In this document: positions 32,546 through 43,139 of the stretch, piece by piece
Numbering within the stretch: the stretch's first letter is position 1
Layout: every line of letters begins with the position of its first letter
Assembly (NCBI GenBank): GCA_964030475.1
Contig: CAXIPT010000002.1
Span: 17,403,893 to 17,467,892 of the forward strand
Origin: Tethya wilhelma
Taxonomy: Eukaryota > Porifera > Demospongiae > Tethyida > Tethyidae
Direction: 5' to 3'
Length of the DNA: 64,000 nucleotides
The notes under the pieces: model-generated
Databases searched by the model: none
What the model was told of the DNA's origin: nothing
Seen by the model: only the letters and a program-made list of their open reading frames with translations
Made by a program: the position numbers and the translations under genes

Positions 32546-33560
32546 TGTGCAAATCTTTTCTGAAAACTGTAAAATCCATAGGCAGCTGGAGCGCTAAAAA
32601 GTACCCCTCAGCGTGGTGCGCGTTAGTTGGAAAAATAATTATGAATACGGTCCATTTAGCAATACGAGTTATCAAAACATCGCGCCACGGCTATCACGTG
32701 AGCAGTTAATGAGCAGAAAAATGGCAGAAACAAGAGAGGGGTACACAAATAGTGAGATTTTGCAGGCTACAAACTGTACTGCAAACAACATACATTTATA
32801 AATATTAATCTACAGTCCATGATCTCTTCCTTCTGCAATTTTGAGTGGATTTGGCAAGCTCTAAGACCTTGCCCAAAAAATATGAAAATGATGAATATTG
32901 AAACTTTGCAGAAAAGCACAACAAAGAACAGGTACCTGTATGAAAAAGAAAGGTAGATAGACTTAGTTTATGACATTTACTGAGAGAGAATGAGTTGCTA
33001 AATGTTGATGACAGGTTATTTGAACAAGTTTACCCTCAAAAGCTAGTGAAAATGATGTAAACAATATCTATAAAACCCCTATTTTCAAGTACATGCATAC
33101 TGCAAACAATTAATTGAGGCTACTGTGATACTATACAAAATTGTAAAACTACCTTAGTTAAACATACTTACCAAGTTTGAAGTGATTTGCAAAAGTGCAA
33201 ATGCTTGCCCAAAAAATGTGAAGATGGCTCCTTCCAGCAAAAGTCCAAGTAGTCACGAGGCCTTTTTGCCACTGTCAGTTGAGCTTCATTGTTAATTTAG
33301 CTTTCTGGCAATTCTAGTACAACTATTTTCATCAGAGCAATACGCAAAAGTCATCGTGAAGGAGTGAAAACTGAGTAAACTTGGCCTAAGACAACTTGAA
33401 ATTTAGTCGGCCATCTTGAATTTTCCCCATACAAAATTCCCTATAGCAAAGTTCATTTCCGGGTGCATTTTCACTTCCGGGTGTCCTTGAAAATTGGGGG
33501 TCTTACCGCAGACTGTATGCATTAGAGAGAAAACTGCCAGTATATGCATTAAAGAAAAAA
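32546..33560. other. No gene seen
   Basis: Short frames only, without splice signals or recognisable protein. GCGCGTTAGTTGG and the CACTTCCGG motifs near 33460-33480 resemble repeat or promoter fragments, but nothing can be assigned. Confidence 0.35.
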
Positions 33561-34450
33561 CTAAAAAGCAAGTTCAGAGCATGAGTCTGGATTTGATGTC
33601 TGTTCTTCTGCAAATAGAGAAAATACAAGCAATAGATCAGAATTTTTTCAAAGATGGATATGGCAACCTACCTTCACTTGTTCCCAATGTTCTGAAGTAT
33701 ACCTTTAGTGTGTACATGCATATGTATGAGTGAGTCAGTGTGAACCATATGTGACGATGTGAGTGTGTGACTGCATATACAGTATGTACCTTCAATTTCG
33801 ATTGGAGCTGGTGCATCATGTGGATTGAACTTATCAACACATTTTATGATGATGCCTTCTCGCTTAGCATCCTCTAGCATTTCCTTCAATGTCTCAATCT
33901 TTTCCGGCTCGGGCCCAATCAATTTTCGCTCACGACTAATCTGAAAGAGCCTGAGGAGGGACTTAATCCCAACAGGTTCAAAGTTTGCTATCGGCTCAGA
34001 GAGGTGCTGTTGTACTACATTTGACACAAATGACTGAGCAGATTTGATTTGTTCAAGCAGCATAGTACAAATATTAACTAGAAGTTCACAAAAATGGAAC
34101 TCTTTAAGAATTGCTTCATCTTCAATGGTGAAATCTGTAAGAACGAACTTCTTGAGGGTATCAGTGTGATCCTTAGAGACGTCACACTTATCCAGTACAA
34201 GCCAAAGTAATGCTCTACCACCTTCTTTTTCATATTTTGTTTCAATAACATCCAAGTACATTTTCTGGATGTTCATGGTGTCTAGTTTGCTGGCTTCTGC
34301 CATTCCTGGCACCAGTGACTTCAAAAGGAAGCAAAACTTGGAGTGTTTGTCTGAACCAACAATGGCATGCTTTGAAACATCTCTTAGAGCTTTGAAAAAA
34401 TCTCGTTCAGTCAGGCCAGGGCCTCCAACTGCTCCTTGGGATTGATTCAT
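33561..34450 (-). CDS. Family B protein (two death-fold-like domains), copy 1
   Basis: The main exon 33790-34450 opens MNQSQGAVGGPGLTERDFF. The N-terminal ~95 residues are helical (KALRDVSKHAIVGSDKHSKF ... LWLVLDKCDVSKDH). A second helical domain ends LIGPEPEKIETLKEMLEDA, REGIIIKCVDKF, which resembles the last helices of a DED. Exon 2 (33672-33702) has lost 5 bases relative to copy 2 and gives an early stop after GILQNIGNK; the third exon (33561-33610, EEQTSNPDS) is then out of frame. Related copies are at 50415-51293 and 59552-60304, with a 3' fragment at 53800-54185. The family is unnamed to me; a death-fold signalling role is inferred from fold pattern and neighbourhood. Confidence 0.65.
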
Positions 34451-34499
34451 CTTCTGAAAATTTAACCATGCAGGTAAACGATATAGTCTTATTCATTGA

Positions 34500-35430
34500 T
34501 TGTTAACATTAAAATTTTGTGTAACATTAGTAACATAATATGGAAATCTGTTCACTCTGGCCATAATATATGTGCTCTGGCTAAATGCCTAATCAAAATG
34601 ATTTGTAGATCTATAGCTCACATAGGAAAGCTTTGCTATTGGTTCTATTATAACGGTTACCATAGATACTCCCTTTCCCCCTCCCTCTACTCTACCCACA
34701 AAGAATGTCTGGTATGTGAGACTAGCTGTGTCTATGGTTCTGTACAAGCACGTAAAATATGAATGGAGTCTTGGTTGGTGTTTTTCTCAATCTCATTGCC
34801 TAATATGAGGAGCTGACGGGTTCCCTACTAAAGACAAAGATGATAGATGCTTAGTGTAACCATAGCAAATTGTCAGATTGTACATAGCTGTGAATTACAG
34901 TTTCTATTTTGCTGGTAAACCCTTCGCTTCTCAGCTGAGGCAGTGTTCGAGATCGAGCGTGCAAGACTGTCCAGCATCCATCATCCCACGTGCGTAGGCA
35001 ATATGTCACATTATGGAATGTTTCATGCACCCACACAATTATTATTCCCTTGGCTCACATGATATTAGAGGCCAGACTCCCCCATTCCTTATGTGCAAGG
35101 TAGGTGGGGAGCCTGTGAACGAGGCTACACTTCAAGTAAAAATGGCTGTTTCTGAGATAGCTTACAAGGCTTACCAGTGGCATCTGTATCTGACAAAGAA
35201 GAGTGATACGAAAGAAGCATAGCAAGATGAAAACTTTGTTTCTATGCTGCTTCACTGTCACTGTACACAAAATTTAACCTGCCAGATGCAGTTTTTTGGT
35301 ATTTGATTGTGAAAATGGCATAAGTCGGTAAAATAATCGTCCAATAATATTATAGCTAGCTATTATATAAAGTAACCGCAGTACACAAAACCACAGTGCA
35401 TGCAATATCAGTGATATATGTACCAAAAGT
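34500..35430. other. Upstream flank of family B copy 1, no other gene seen
   Basis: 34460-34640 is a duplicate of 60310-60500 (AATATGGAAATCTGTTCACTCTGGCC), part of the segmental duplication. The rest has only short frames; a plus-strand one at 35013-35222 has no support. Confidence 0.5.
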
Positions 35431-35650
35431 CCATCTGGTTTGAGAATGCTGGTAGAAAAACTAGAATAACTTTCTAAATATCCAACCGATTTCAAAATTT
35501 CAAGCACCTTTAGAAAGCGCTTAATCTTCCCATCCTTTTGGTTGCTTTATCAGCTTCCTACACCTTACCAATCAAAAGTTAACTATTTTGTCCCATAGAA
35601 AAAGTATACTGTTATGAATCTCATTAATTCACTTCCGGCGGCATTCTCAA
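35430..35650. repeat. Dispersed repeat, inverted copy at 38815-39040
   Basis: About 210 bp shared in opposite orientation with 38815-39040: AAAATCGGTTGGATATT, TGCTTGAAAT, CTAACTTTTGACTGGTAAGG, ATGCCGCCGGAAGTGAA. Moderately diverged; no terminal structure resolved. Confidence 0.7.
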
Positions 35651-35662
35651 ACCAGATCAACT

Positions 35663-36143
35663 TTAGTCTCGCGAAGCAAGACCCTCACACTTGCTCCGCC
35701 CATATGCTCTGCAGGGAGAGGGTCTGGTTGCATGCCTATACCTGATCTTGTACGTACCAGCGGAATGCAATTTACATGCCACGTCAGCAAAATGATTACG
35801 TCATGTAGTGTGCTTTCATAAAGAAGTGAGACAAAATCCAGCATTTCTAGCGATAAATAGAAAAGAAAACTAACCTTTGAGAGACTCCTAGCTTAGTGAA
35901 GCAGCAGTCCTAGCTGCAAACGATGGCAAATCGAAATCTATGCAACTTGAAACTCTAGGCATCACGCGACTTGCTCCCAGATCCGGAAACAGCGGTAAAC
36001 TAATGAATCATTCAGCAATCTGATTGGTCACGACAGATTTCTGTCACCGATACAAGATCAGGTATAGACATGCAACCAGACCATCTCCCTGCAGAGCATA
36101 TGGATGGAGCAAGTGTGAGGACGGTCTAGCTTCGCGAGACTAA
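35663..36143. mobile_element. 481-bp MITE with ~95-bp inverted termini (TTAGTCTCGCGAAGC)
   Basis: TTAGTCTCGCGAAGC at the left pairs with GCTTCGCGAGACTAA at the right. The arms stay similar for about 95 bp (CACACTTGCTCC..CCATATGCTCTGC). No coding frame. Short relatives of its ends occur at 41759-41800 and 18640-18795. Confidence 0.85.
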
Positions 36144-36348
36144 TATACACTGACCATAGTGCAATATCACATAATACGCACTGTCGGTACTTTGATCTAC
36201 ATCATAAAGTCCAAATTGTCAAATTTAAAATTAGCCAATAATTTGGCCCCCATACTTAAGTGTATAGCCTATGCACTTGTTGACCGTCAAACCACAAATG
36301 TTAAATTAAAATCACCTTCAAAACATTTCTGGCTATATAGCATGAAAA

Positions 36349-37534
36349 TTAACAGTGATACATAAAACTGACTTTTATTGATTTCATTGAGATCTTGGTT
36401 CCTCTTTCTTCAGGGTTCAATTGGGCAAGGTGATCAGTCTGATAGATGAACGTATCATTGATTTTGATCCATAGAATACTAAATCGTCGAAAGAGTGGTG
36501 TTTTACTCTTAACTTTTTCCTTCACTTCATCTGACTTTATTGATGGTATCAGCCACACTACTATCACACAACCACTTTGGATCCTGTCTAATACGGCATC
36601 TTTAGGAGGGAGGCCTACATGTATGAGTGATTTCCAGAGTTCGTCAATGAACGTAAGTGCTTCATCCATCACATTTCCAAGCTTAACCTTTAATTTGTCA
36701 TTATTCCGTTGCAAACATTCACTGTGACTTAGATCAAGGGAGTTGTTGGCAAGATAATCTGCAATCTTAGTACAAGCTATGAAGCCAGACAATTTTTGCT
36801 TATGGTCTTCAAGTTTTTTACTTATTTCCATATCTTCATTATCAAATTCTTTAATGATTTCCTCCAGTAAGAAGTAATTCCAATAATTCCAAAATTTGTT
36901 GCTGGTCACAAAGTCAAACAATTCTCTGACACCGGGAAAATCTCTTGGTATGGCTATTTGTAGATAGTCACTAATGAATGAGCACAATTCTTGAACATCA
37001 ATTTGTTTTTGCTGAAATTGTCTAGCCGTGAATCTACACAAACTTGAAAAGCTTCCGCTAACCTTGGAAACACTACAAGCCCGAACAGAACTTGATTCTT
37101 CTAGCTCTGTTAATTGAAAACAAGCATAATAATTAAAGTGATTGGTTAAAGTATAGGCTTAACTTACTGGGTTCATCCGCCGGTGAGCCAAGTGACATTG
37201 GGGACAGAGGAGAGGAAGGACTGGAGGACGCAACTGATACACATGACCCTCTTTTGAACACATAATTTTCCTCTATTCTTTTTGCTTCATTGTACAGTTG
37301 GAGATCTGCACTTTGAAGAGCATTAACTAGCTTTGGCCATGATGCTGTGGGGTCTTGTTTCAACCATGTTATCACCATTTCTAATCGACAAGAACTAATA
37401 TTTTGATGATCAACTTTGATCTCACGAAGTTTGTTGGATGGTATACCTAGCTGTATACCAAGTGCTTTCCAATCTTCAACCTTTCCAATGGCATTTACAA
37501 CATTCTTTTCAGTCAGTTCAAGACTCTCAGCCAT
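36349..37534 (-). CDS. Death domain + unnamed module protein without ankyrins
   Basis: The first exon (~37165-37534) opens MAESLELTEKNVVNAIGKVE and holds a Death domain (DWKALGIQLGIPSNKLREIK; MVITWLKQDPTASWPKLVNAL) plus a Ser/Pro tail (SSPSSPLSPMSLG). Exon 2 (36349-~37110) is the module: FWNYWNYFLLEEIIKEF, then LPPKDAVLDRIQSGCVIVVW, LIPSIKSDEV and ILWIKINDTFIYQ. It reads on to a stop at 36349. No ankyrin exon exists in the ~2.7 kb downstream, unlike its paralogues. Either it is a short family member or it lost its 3' half when that DNA was replaced by repeats. A possible donor near the end (AAAGTCAG) leaves room for a missing exon. The module is most like that of the 26701-30407 gene. Confidence 0.75.
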
Positions 37535-37539
37535 TATTA

Positions 37540-38170
37540 TTATCCTGCACCTTTAACAATATTGAAAGCATTATTTAGAGACACATCACAAGCCTTACGT
37601 TCTATTGTTGTTTTTTGTACACTTATAATTTTTCATGTTTATGTTCCTTTTTGTTCAACGGCTATAGTGGCTCAGGGTATTGTTCTTTTTCTATTTAGGC
37701 CACACCAAATTGATTTCCTGTTTCTTGGATTGTCTACAGAAACTAACTGACCCGCAGCCATGCCAGGAGGCCAGCAAAAACTAAAAATATAATTAATAAC
37801 CATTAATAATTTGATTGTATTTCAGTGCACATGCGTGTGCATTCACAAGTGCATGCACTGCGATGATTTTGTCTCAAAAACACTATTTAGCTATACAACT
37901 CAACTGCCTGTTAGTCTATCAACAGTAGTGGCCTAATATAGGGATAGTTAAGTCGAATAACATTTTGTAGATAACCAGTTTTCGTGGTTTTCCAAGTTTT
38001 CTATATATTCATGTTAATTAAGCTTTTTTGGTAATAAATAGCCGGTGTATTTGTCTAAGGAAAATAAGAAGTCATTTGAAGCAGGACAATTAATGCTACT
38101 ATAGCTATCCATAAAAGCACTAGCTGACTCTGTAAAGTTACACACGATACTGTGACATACGTATTTATCA
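37540..38170. other. Upstream flank, no gene seen
   Basis: Presumably holds the promoter of the Death domain gene at 36349-37534. No coding exon recognised. Confidence 0.4.
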
Positions 38171-38174
38171 CAGA

Positions 38175-38425
38175 GGTTACCTAGGTTTCCTATGGTTATG
38201 TGCGGTGTACCACAGTTATCCAAAGTGAACTGACTCTGTGAACACAAAAACTTAAGCACTGACTGACATAGTACACCACACATAAGTAATATACATATAA
38301 ATATTATGTGTGTTTTGTGTGTTCACAGAGTCCGTGCTTAAATTTTTGTGTTCAAAGAGTCAGTTCACTTTGGATAACCATCGTACACCACACATAACTA
38401 TAGGAAACCTAGGTAACCTGTACGA
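38175..38425. repeat. Foldback element, ~95-bp imperfect arms
   Basis: The left arm (GAGGTTACCTAGGTTTCCTA, CCAAAGTGAACTGACTC, ACTTAAGCAC) pairs with the right arm (GTGCTTAAAT, GAGTCAGTTCACTTTGG, AGGAAACCTAGGTAACC), with a short loop at about 38275-38325. Confidence 0.85.
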
Positions 38426-38550
38426 TAAATTAATTCTCCTATTCCTATTAGGCAAATTAAAGGAATAGGACTACATATAGTCAACCGTTACCTATAGCTT
38501 ATTATTAGCGATATCAGACCTCCAAAGACGTTCAGTATATCAAAAATATC

Positions 38551-39545
38551 TCAACTCGTGCTTGAAGTACGCTCATGAATAAATTGTGTTGGACGGGACA
38601 ATGAATGAGCTATCTGCTGACACCTAAACCGTGCAAATCGGTTGCGCGGAATCACCGCTAGCTCAATAATTGTATGTATGGAAGTTTCTATTGAAAATTT
38701 TTGGGTGGGCGTTAATTTGGCGGTTTTTGTGCTGACTGCCAAATTTCGGGCCATGTCTAGCTAGACCCATTTTTCGCTGTAACGACCCTTTCCTACGACC
38801 AGGAGCTTATGAGCGCTGCTAAGCAACAGAGAATGCCGCCGGAAGTGAAATAATGAGATTCATGCAATACTTTTATATGGGGCAAAATAGCTAACTTTTG
38901 ACTGGTAAGGTGAAGAAAGCTGGAAAAGCAACCAAAAGAATGGGGAGAACGAGCGCTTTCCAATGGTGCTTGAAATTTTAAAATCGGTTGGATATTAAAA
39001 GTTATTCTTTCTACACCAATATCATTCATAAGCCTACTATAATTATACTGCATGTAGAAGATCAGAGATTGTTATGATACCAACACTCATTACCACATGC
39101 CACAGCCCAGTAGTAGCGCCTGCCTAAGGCCCCTTATACAGTCTACACTAAGACCCGGTTACGTGGCTGATTACTTCCGGTAAATCAAATGTACAGGGAT
39201 ATACGGGAGGAAAAATTGATTTTTAGTTACTGTACTCCAACGACTCTTATGCCAATTCAGTTAAGTGTACAACACTTATAAATTACTAAATACTGTTAAA
39301 CAAGGATAAAATAAGCCCTGTATACTCAAGAAAACAAGCTCCTGTGTGGTTGTTGGTCTGTGGTGAGTCCAGATTTCCATCCCTTCGCAGCACTCATAAG
39401 CCCCTGCTATGACTAACATGGCGAAAAATGGGTCTAGCAGAGGTTGCTCTTGATTAGTACGGAAAATCTCGTACTAAATCTGATGGGTCAAAAGAAATCA
39501 ATTTATGCACTGGGATGTCAATTACTAGAAACCTAACAACTTTTA
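38551..39545. other. Repeat-derived stretch, no gene seen
   Basis: Contains the inverted copy (38815-39040) of the 35430-35650 repeat. The motif ATGGGTCTAGC occurs near 38760, 39430 and 40870, usually beside the complement of GCGAAAAATGGG. No coding exon. Confidence 0.5.
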
Positions 39546-39548
39546 ATT

Positions 39549-39582
39549 AACCCTCGGCGTGTGAAACACGCCGAAAGGGTTA
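39549..39582. repeat. Hairpin next to TTAA, possible piggyBac-type end
   Basis: AACCCTCGGCGTGT pairs with ACACGCCGAAAGGGTT around three bases, directly after TTAA. piggyBac elements insert at TTAA and start with CCCT, so this may be a transposon terminus; no partner end was found. Confidence 0.35.
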
Positions 39583-39812
39583 TAGTAGTCCTTTTTTCCG
39601 TGTGTGTGTGTTCACTCTTAATCTGAAGAGCAGCAAGTCTACTCTGAAAAGTATGAACATAAGTATAGAGTAATGATGTTTATCTAAAACAATTATATTT
39701 TTCAGAAGCTAAAAGATTATGGTTCTTTTATTATGTTATCAGTCAATACTGAGTTAAAGTTAAAAAAAATAATGATTACATCTTAATATATCTGCCATTA
39801 TCTGGTATTGTA

Positions 39813-40329
39813 GGGTGTCCAACGTCAAATTTCAAGAGTAGCAAATTGAAGTCATTGTTAGTTATTTGTGTAGACCTACTATAGGTCAACTGAAAAATAT
39901 ATCTGGTTTGATGCAATCACGCATTATTTTCCTTTGCGAGGCATTTCACTAAAAACACAAATTCGCAAAAAAAAAATGGTCACGTGACCAAAATGCCATA
40001 ATAAGTCTACTACAATAGCAAATTTGGTGAGGCCTGGCTGTAAGCAATGTTCTAGGACTATGGCTTTTTATGAGTGTTTGCAAGAGTCTTACTGCTTGTG
40101 ACAAATGCGGCAATAGCACGCGGTGTACGTGCAGGCGTACATACGCGTACTATATTCTGGTCACATGACCATTATTTTGTGAATTTGTGTTTTATTGAAA
40201 CGCCTTGCGAAGGAAAACAATGCATGATTACACCAAACCATATATTTTTTAGTTGACCTATAGTAGGTCTACACAAATAACTAACAATGACTTCAATTTG
40301 CTACTCTTGAAATTTGACGTTGGACACCC
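39813..40329. mobile_element. 517-bp TA-flanked MITE with ~180-bp inverted termini
   Basis: The ends GGGTGTCCAACGTCAAAT and its complement are flanked by TA (39811-39812, 40330-40331), as in Tc1/mariner-type insertions. The arms match for about 180 bp. Copies or fragments are at 11453-12370 and 22190-22382. The arms contain the paired motif GGTCACGTGACC / GGTCACATGACC. Confidence 0.9.
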
Positions 40330-40331
40330 TA

Positions 40332-41397
40332 GGCATTGCCAAATGAATGCTAATTTTATAGCGACATCTTTCATTCATACATGATGTTGTTTATGGACAC
40401 TTTCAACCAATACTAGCCAGTATTTTGTGGAGTTACAGAGGGCCATATTAGACCAATAGAAGTATTTATATCATGCAAGTAGGCCTGTGTAAATGGCCCC
40501 TTTTGCCCCATAGGCAAATGTTGGTGTCCAAATTGTAGAGTAAAACATGGCCAGTATGCTCCAACAAGCCTACATTCCTATAGCTGGATGGCATAATCGC
40601 AGTTGGCCAGATTCAACCAAAGGTTGATTTTTGTAAATGCAAATGAGTTAATCTACAGGATCAGTAAGTGTACAGACGGGCAGCTCTACAATTTGAGCGA
40701 TTTTGACCAAAAAACGACATGGCCACTTCCATCCACTGACCCATGTGGCTTCTATGAACAGCCACCACTAGACTGCACGTGGTAGTGTTTATACATAAAT
40801 AAAGAAATATAAAATGGTTGACATATTGCAGAGGGACATCTGCTGCACCCATTTTCCGTGTGTCAGCAGAGCGAAAATGGGTCTAGTTTCAGTAGTTTGA
40901 TAGACTACTGTCTGTTTAGCAGTAGCTATATGGTCTCCAAACTATTTTTAAAAGGAAAAAATTTAATGGCCTAACTGATTCACAAACCAAGAGCTGGAGT
41001 GAAGTAAGTAGCCACACCCATCATGAATATTATTTGTGAACAATCCAGTAAAAATTAGGCATTAGGTACACTTCCATGAATACAGTTAATTGAGGTCAAA
41101 GTTTAGAGAATAGTACAACCAAATAGTATGCTTCTATATATAAGTTCAAAAACTTAAAACCAAATAAGCTAAGGCATGAAAATTTGCTACCGTGGTCACT
41201 AGCTGATTGAATTATCTGATCACCATAATTATATTGTATGACGAACTTCAATAAACCACTATTATATCTTTAATTAGTTGATTGGCAACATTAATTGAAT
41301 AAGAAAAACAAAACCTTATGACTAAATAGCAGTATTGTAAATAGTAGACAAAATATTCATTTTTTTGGTTGCAACAAGAAAAATAGCTACAAAAATA
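40332..41397. other. No gene seen
   Basis: AT-rich with only short frames lacking splice context. Confidence 0.4.
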
Positions 41398-41603
41398 CCG
41401 TATAGCGGGAAATTTTCGTTGGTGCGAAATTTCGTATAAACGCGCCAGAAGAATTTTTCGTAGTTTTAAATTTCGTATACGCGGCGCGCGCTCGTATAAA
41501 TTAAATGCGGAAGTTAAATTTTCGCAGTTTTAATTTTCGTATATTCGAACCGCATACGAAATATACGAAAATTTCCACCATACGAAAATTTCCCGCTATA
41601 CGG
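41398..41603. mobile_element. 206-bp MITE, CCGTATAGCGGGAAATTTTCG termini, TA flanks
   Basis: The termini are perfect inverted repeats of at least 20 bp (CCGTATAGCGGGAAATTTTC), flanked by TA on both sides. The interior is a series of TTTCGTA/TACGAAA motifs. Non-coding. Confidence 0.9.
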
Positions 41604-42513
41604 TAGGATGAATTTAAATGTAGCTCATTGATTATTCACACATAATTGACATTTTTTCCGAGAGCCCATAGTACCTCAGTGGTATAAGATATGACTACAC
41701 TTTTTTGAAGGGAAAATTTTAAGTCCATTTATTATGCAATAAAATCAAATCTAGGGGTAGTCTCGCCTAGCCAGACCCTTTTCGCTCCGCGAGACTAATC
41801 TAGGGGGTGGGTCCAAGCCCTGATTTTTACTTGATCCATTCACATTTACATTTTTTTCCCCCATTTTGCCAAAATTGTGACCTGCCAGATCCAGAAACAG
41901 AAAATCAATTTGGTGGGGGCCGATGTACCATTTTACATAATTTCCTAACTAGTAAAGAGTCCTGTCACTCAGAACGAAAAGCTTAGAATCTTTATGATAA
42001 AACTTCAGTGAACATTTCAATTCAAGGGCCAGCTAATTAATAATAATTAATAACTTTTAGTAGTTTAGAGGTTTTAGTATGTATGGGGGTGGTCAAAGAT
42101 CAGAAGCTACCACGTTATTTTCTCCATATCATATCTAGTAGTCAGTATGCATACAAACACACATAATTCCTGTTTTTACCTTTTGAAATCTCCGAAATCC
42201 CAGCCTGCCAAAAACGACTGTAGTGATTTATAGAGGGATCAGCCAATCAACAGAGCTGTAAGTCTTTTATTTTGAAGTCCCAATTAACACCACATGGACC
42301 CTGCAAAGGACCAGTCAAAATGACGTAATTAAAATGGCGTCCAGCAGGAGGCGTAGCTGACATGCCTAAAAACCGACTTATCGAGATACAGGAAGACAAG
42401 AAAGGTAACAAAGAGTATGGATTTAAGCACAAATAAACTATTCTACATACTACATCATGTAAAATCACTGCTAGCATGCTCTCAGAGTCACTGACTACGC
42501 TACACTCTCTTTA

Positions 42514-42807
42514 GTCTGGCTTGCCAGACTCTTTGCAATGAATGGAAGAGTCTGGTACATATCCTACCCAAGAGTTGTTCTGCTTATCAAAATCTGGTAA
42601 TGTAGATTTGATGTAGCGATAACCTCCTGGGCAAGTTAGTTACATAATCTTTCAACAGTGGCATTGGAGTGTTACATAATATTTATGTCATTCTACATTA
42701 TCACTAATCAAATCTACAATTACCAGATTCTGGTAATCTGGAACAACTCTTGGGTAGGATATGTACCAGACTCTTCCAAGCGTGCACGTGCGAAGAGTCT
42801 GGCCAGC
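42514..42807. mobile_element. Foldback/MITE with GTCTGG..CCAGAC termini
   Basis: TTAGTCTGGCTTGCCAGACTCTT and GGTACATATCCTACCCAAGAG at the left are inverted at the right (GGTAGGATATGTACCAGACTC ... CTGGCCAGCCAGACTA). Arms of about 120 bp with a central loop. Confidence 0.75.
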
Positions 42808-42876
42808 CAGACTACACTCTCTTCGTATGATTCAGTGTTCTTGTGAACCAGTCTCTCTATCCACTGCACGTTCCAC

Positions 42877-42934
42877 CATAGATAATATAGACACGGTACA
42901 TGGTACATGGTACATGTCTATATTATCTATGGTT
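42877..42934. repeat. Short foldback CCATAGATAATATAGACA
   Basis: An 18-base stem around three GGTACAT units, the same stem family as at 25276-25312. Confidence 0.85.
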
Positions 42935-43139
42935 CCACGCAATTAACTAAATTGTCATAATTCTATATTAAAAATTTTAAAATTACCAGCTGCGGCAGGC
43001 TGATCAGACAGACCGGTTCCACTGACTGCCCCATCTCTCATTTTCTTCATTTTGACCTAGATTGTGCTAAAATCAGATGTATAGGCTATACATCGAAGTA
43101 GTTGCATACAGCGGCTATGTTTGTCTGTTTAAAGTGATA

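Noticed and set aside
35013..35222. Plus-strand 69-codon frame after an AAGGTAGG sequence
   Set aside because: No splice partner, no recognisable protein, and a repeat-rich setting.
39549..39582. Stable stem-loop considered as a transcription terminator
   Set aside because: Rho-independent terminators do not apply to nuclear animal genes; adjacency to TTAA suggests a transposon end.
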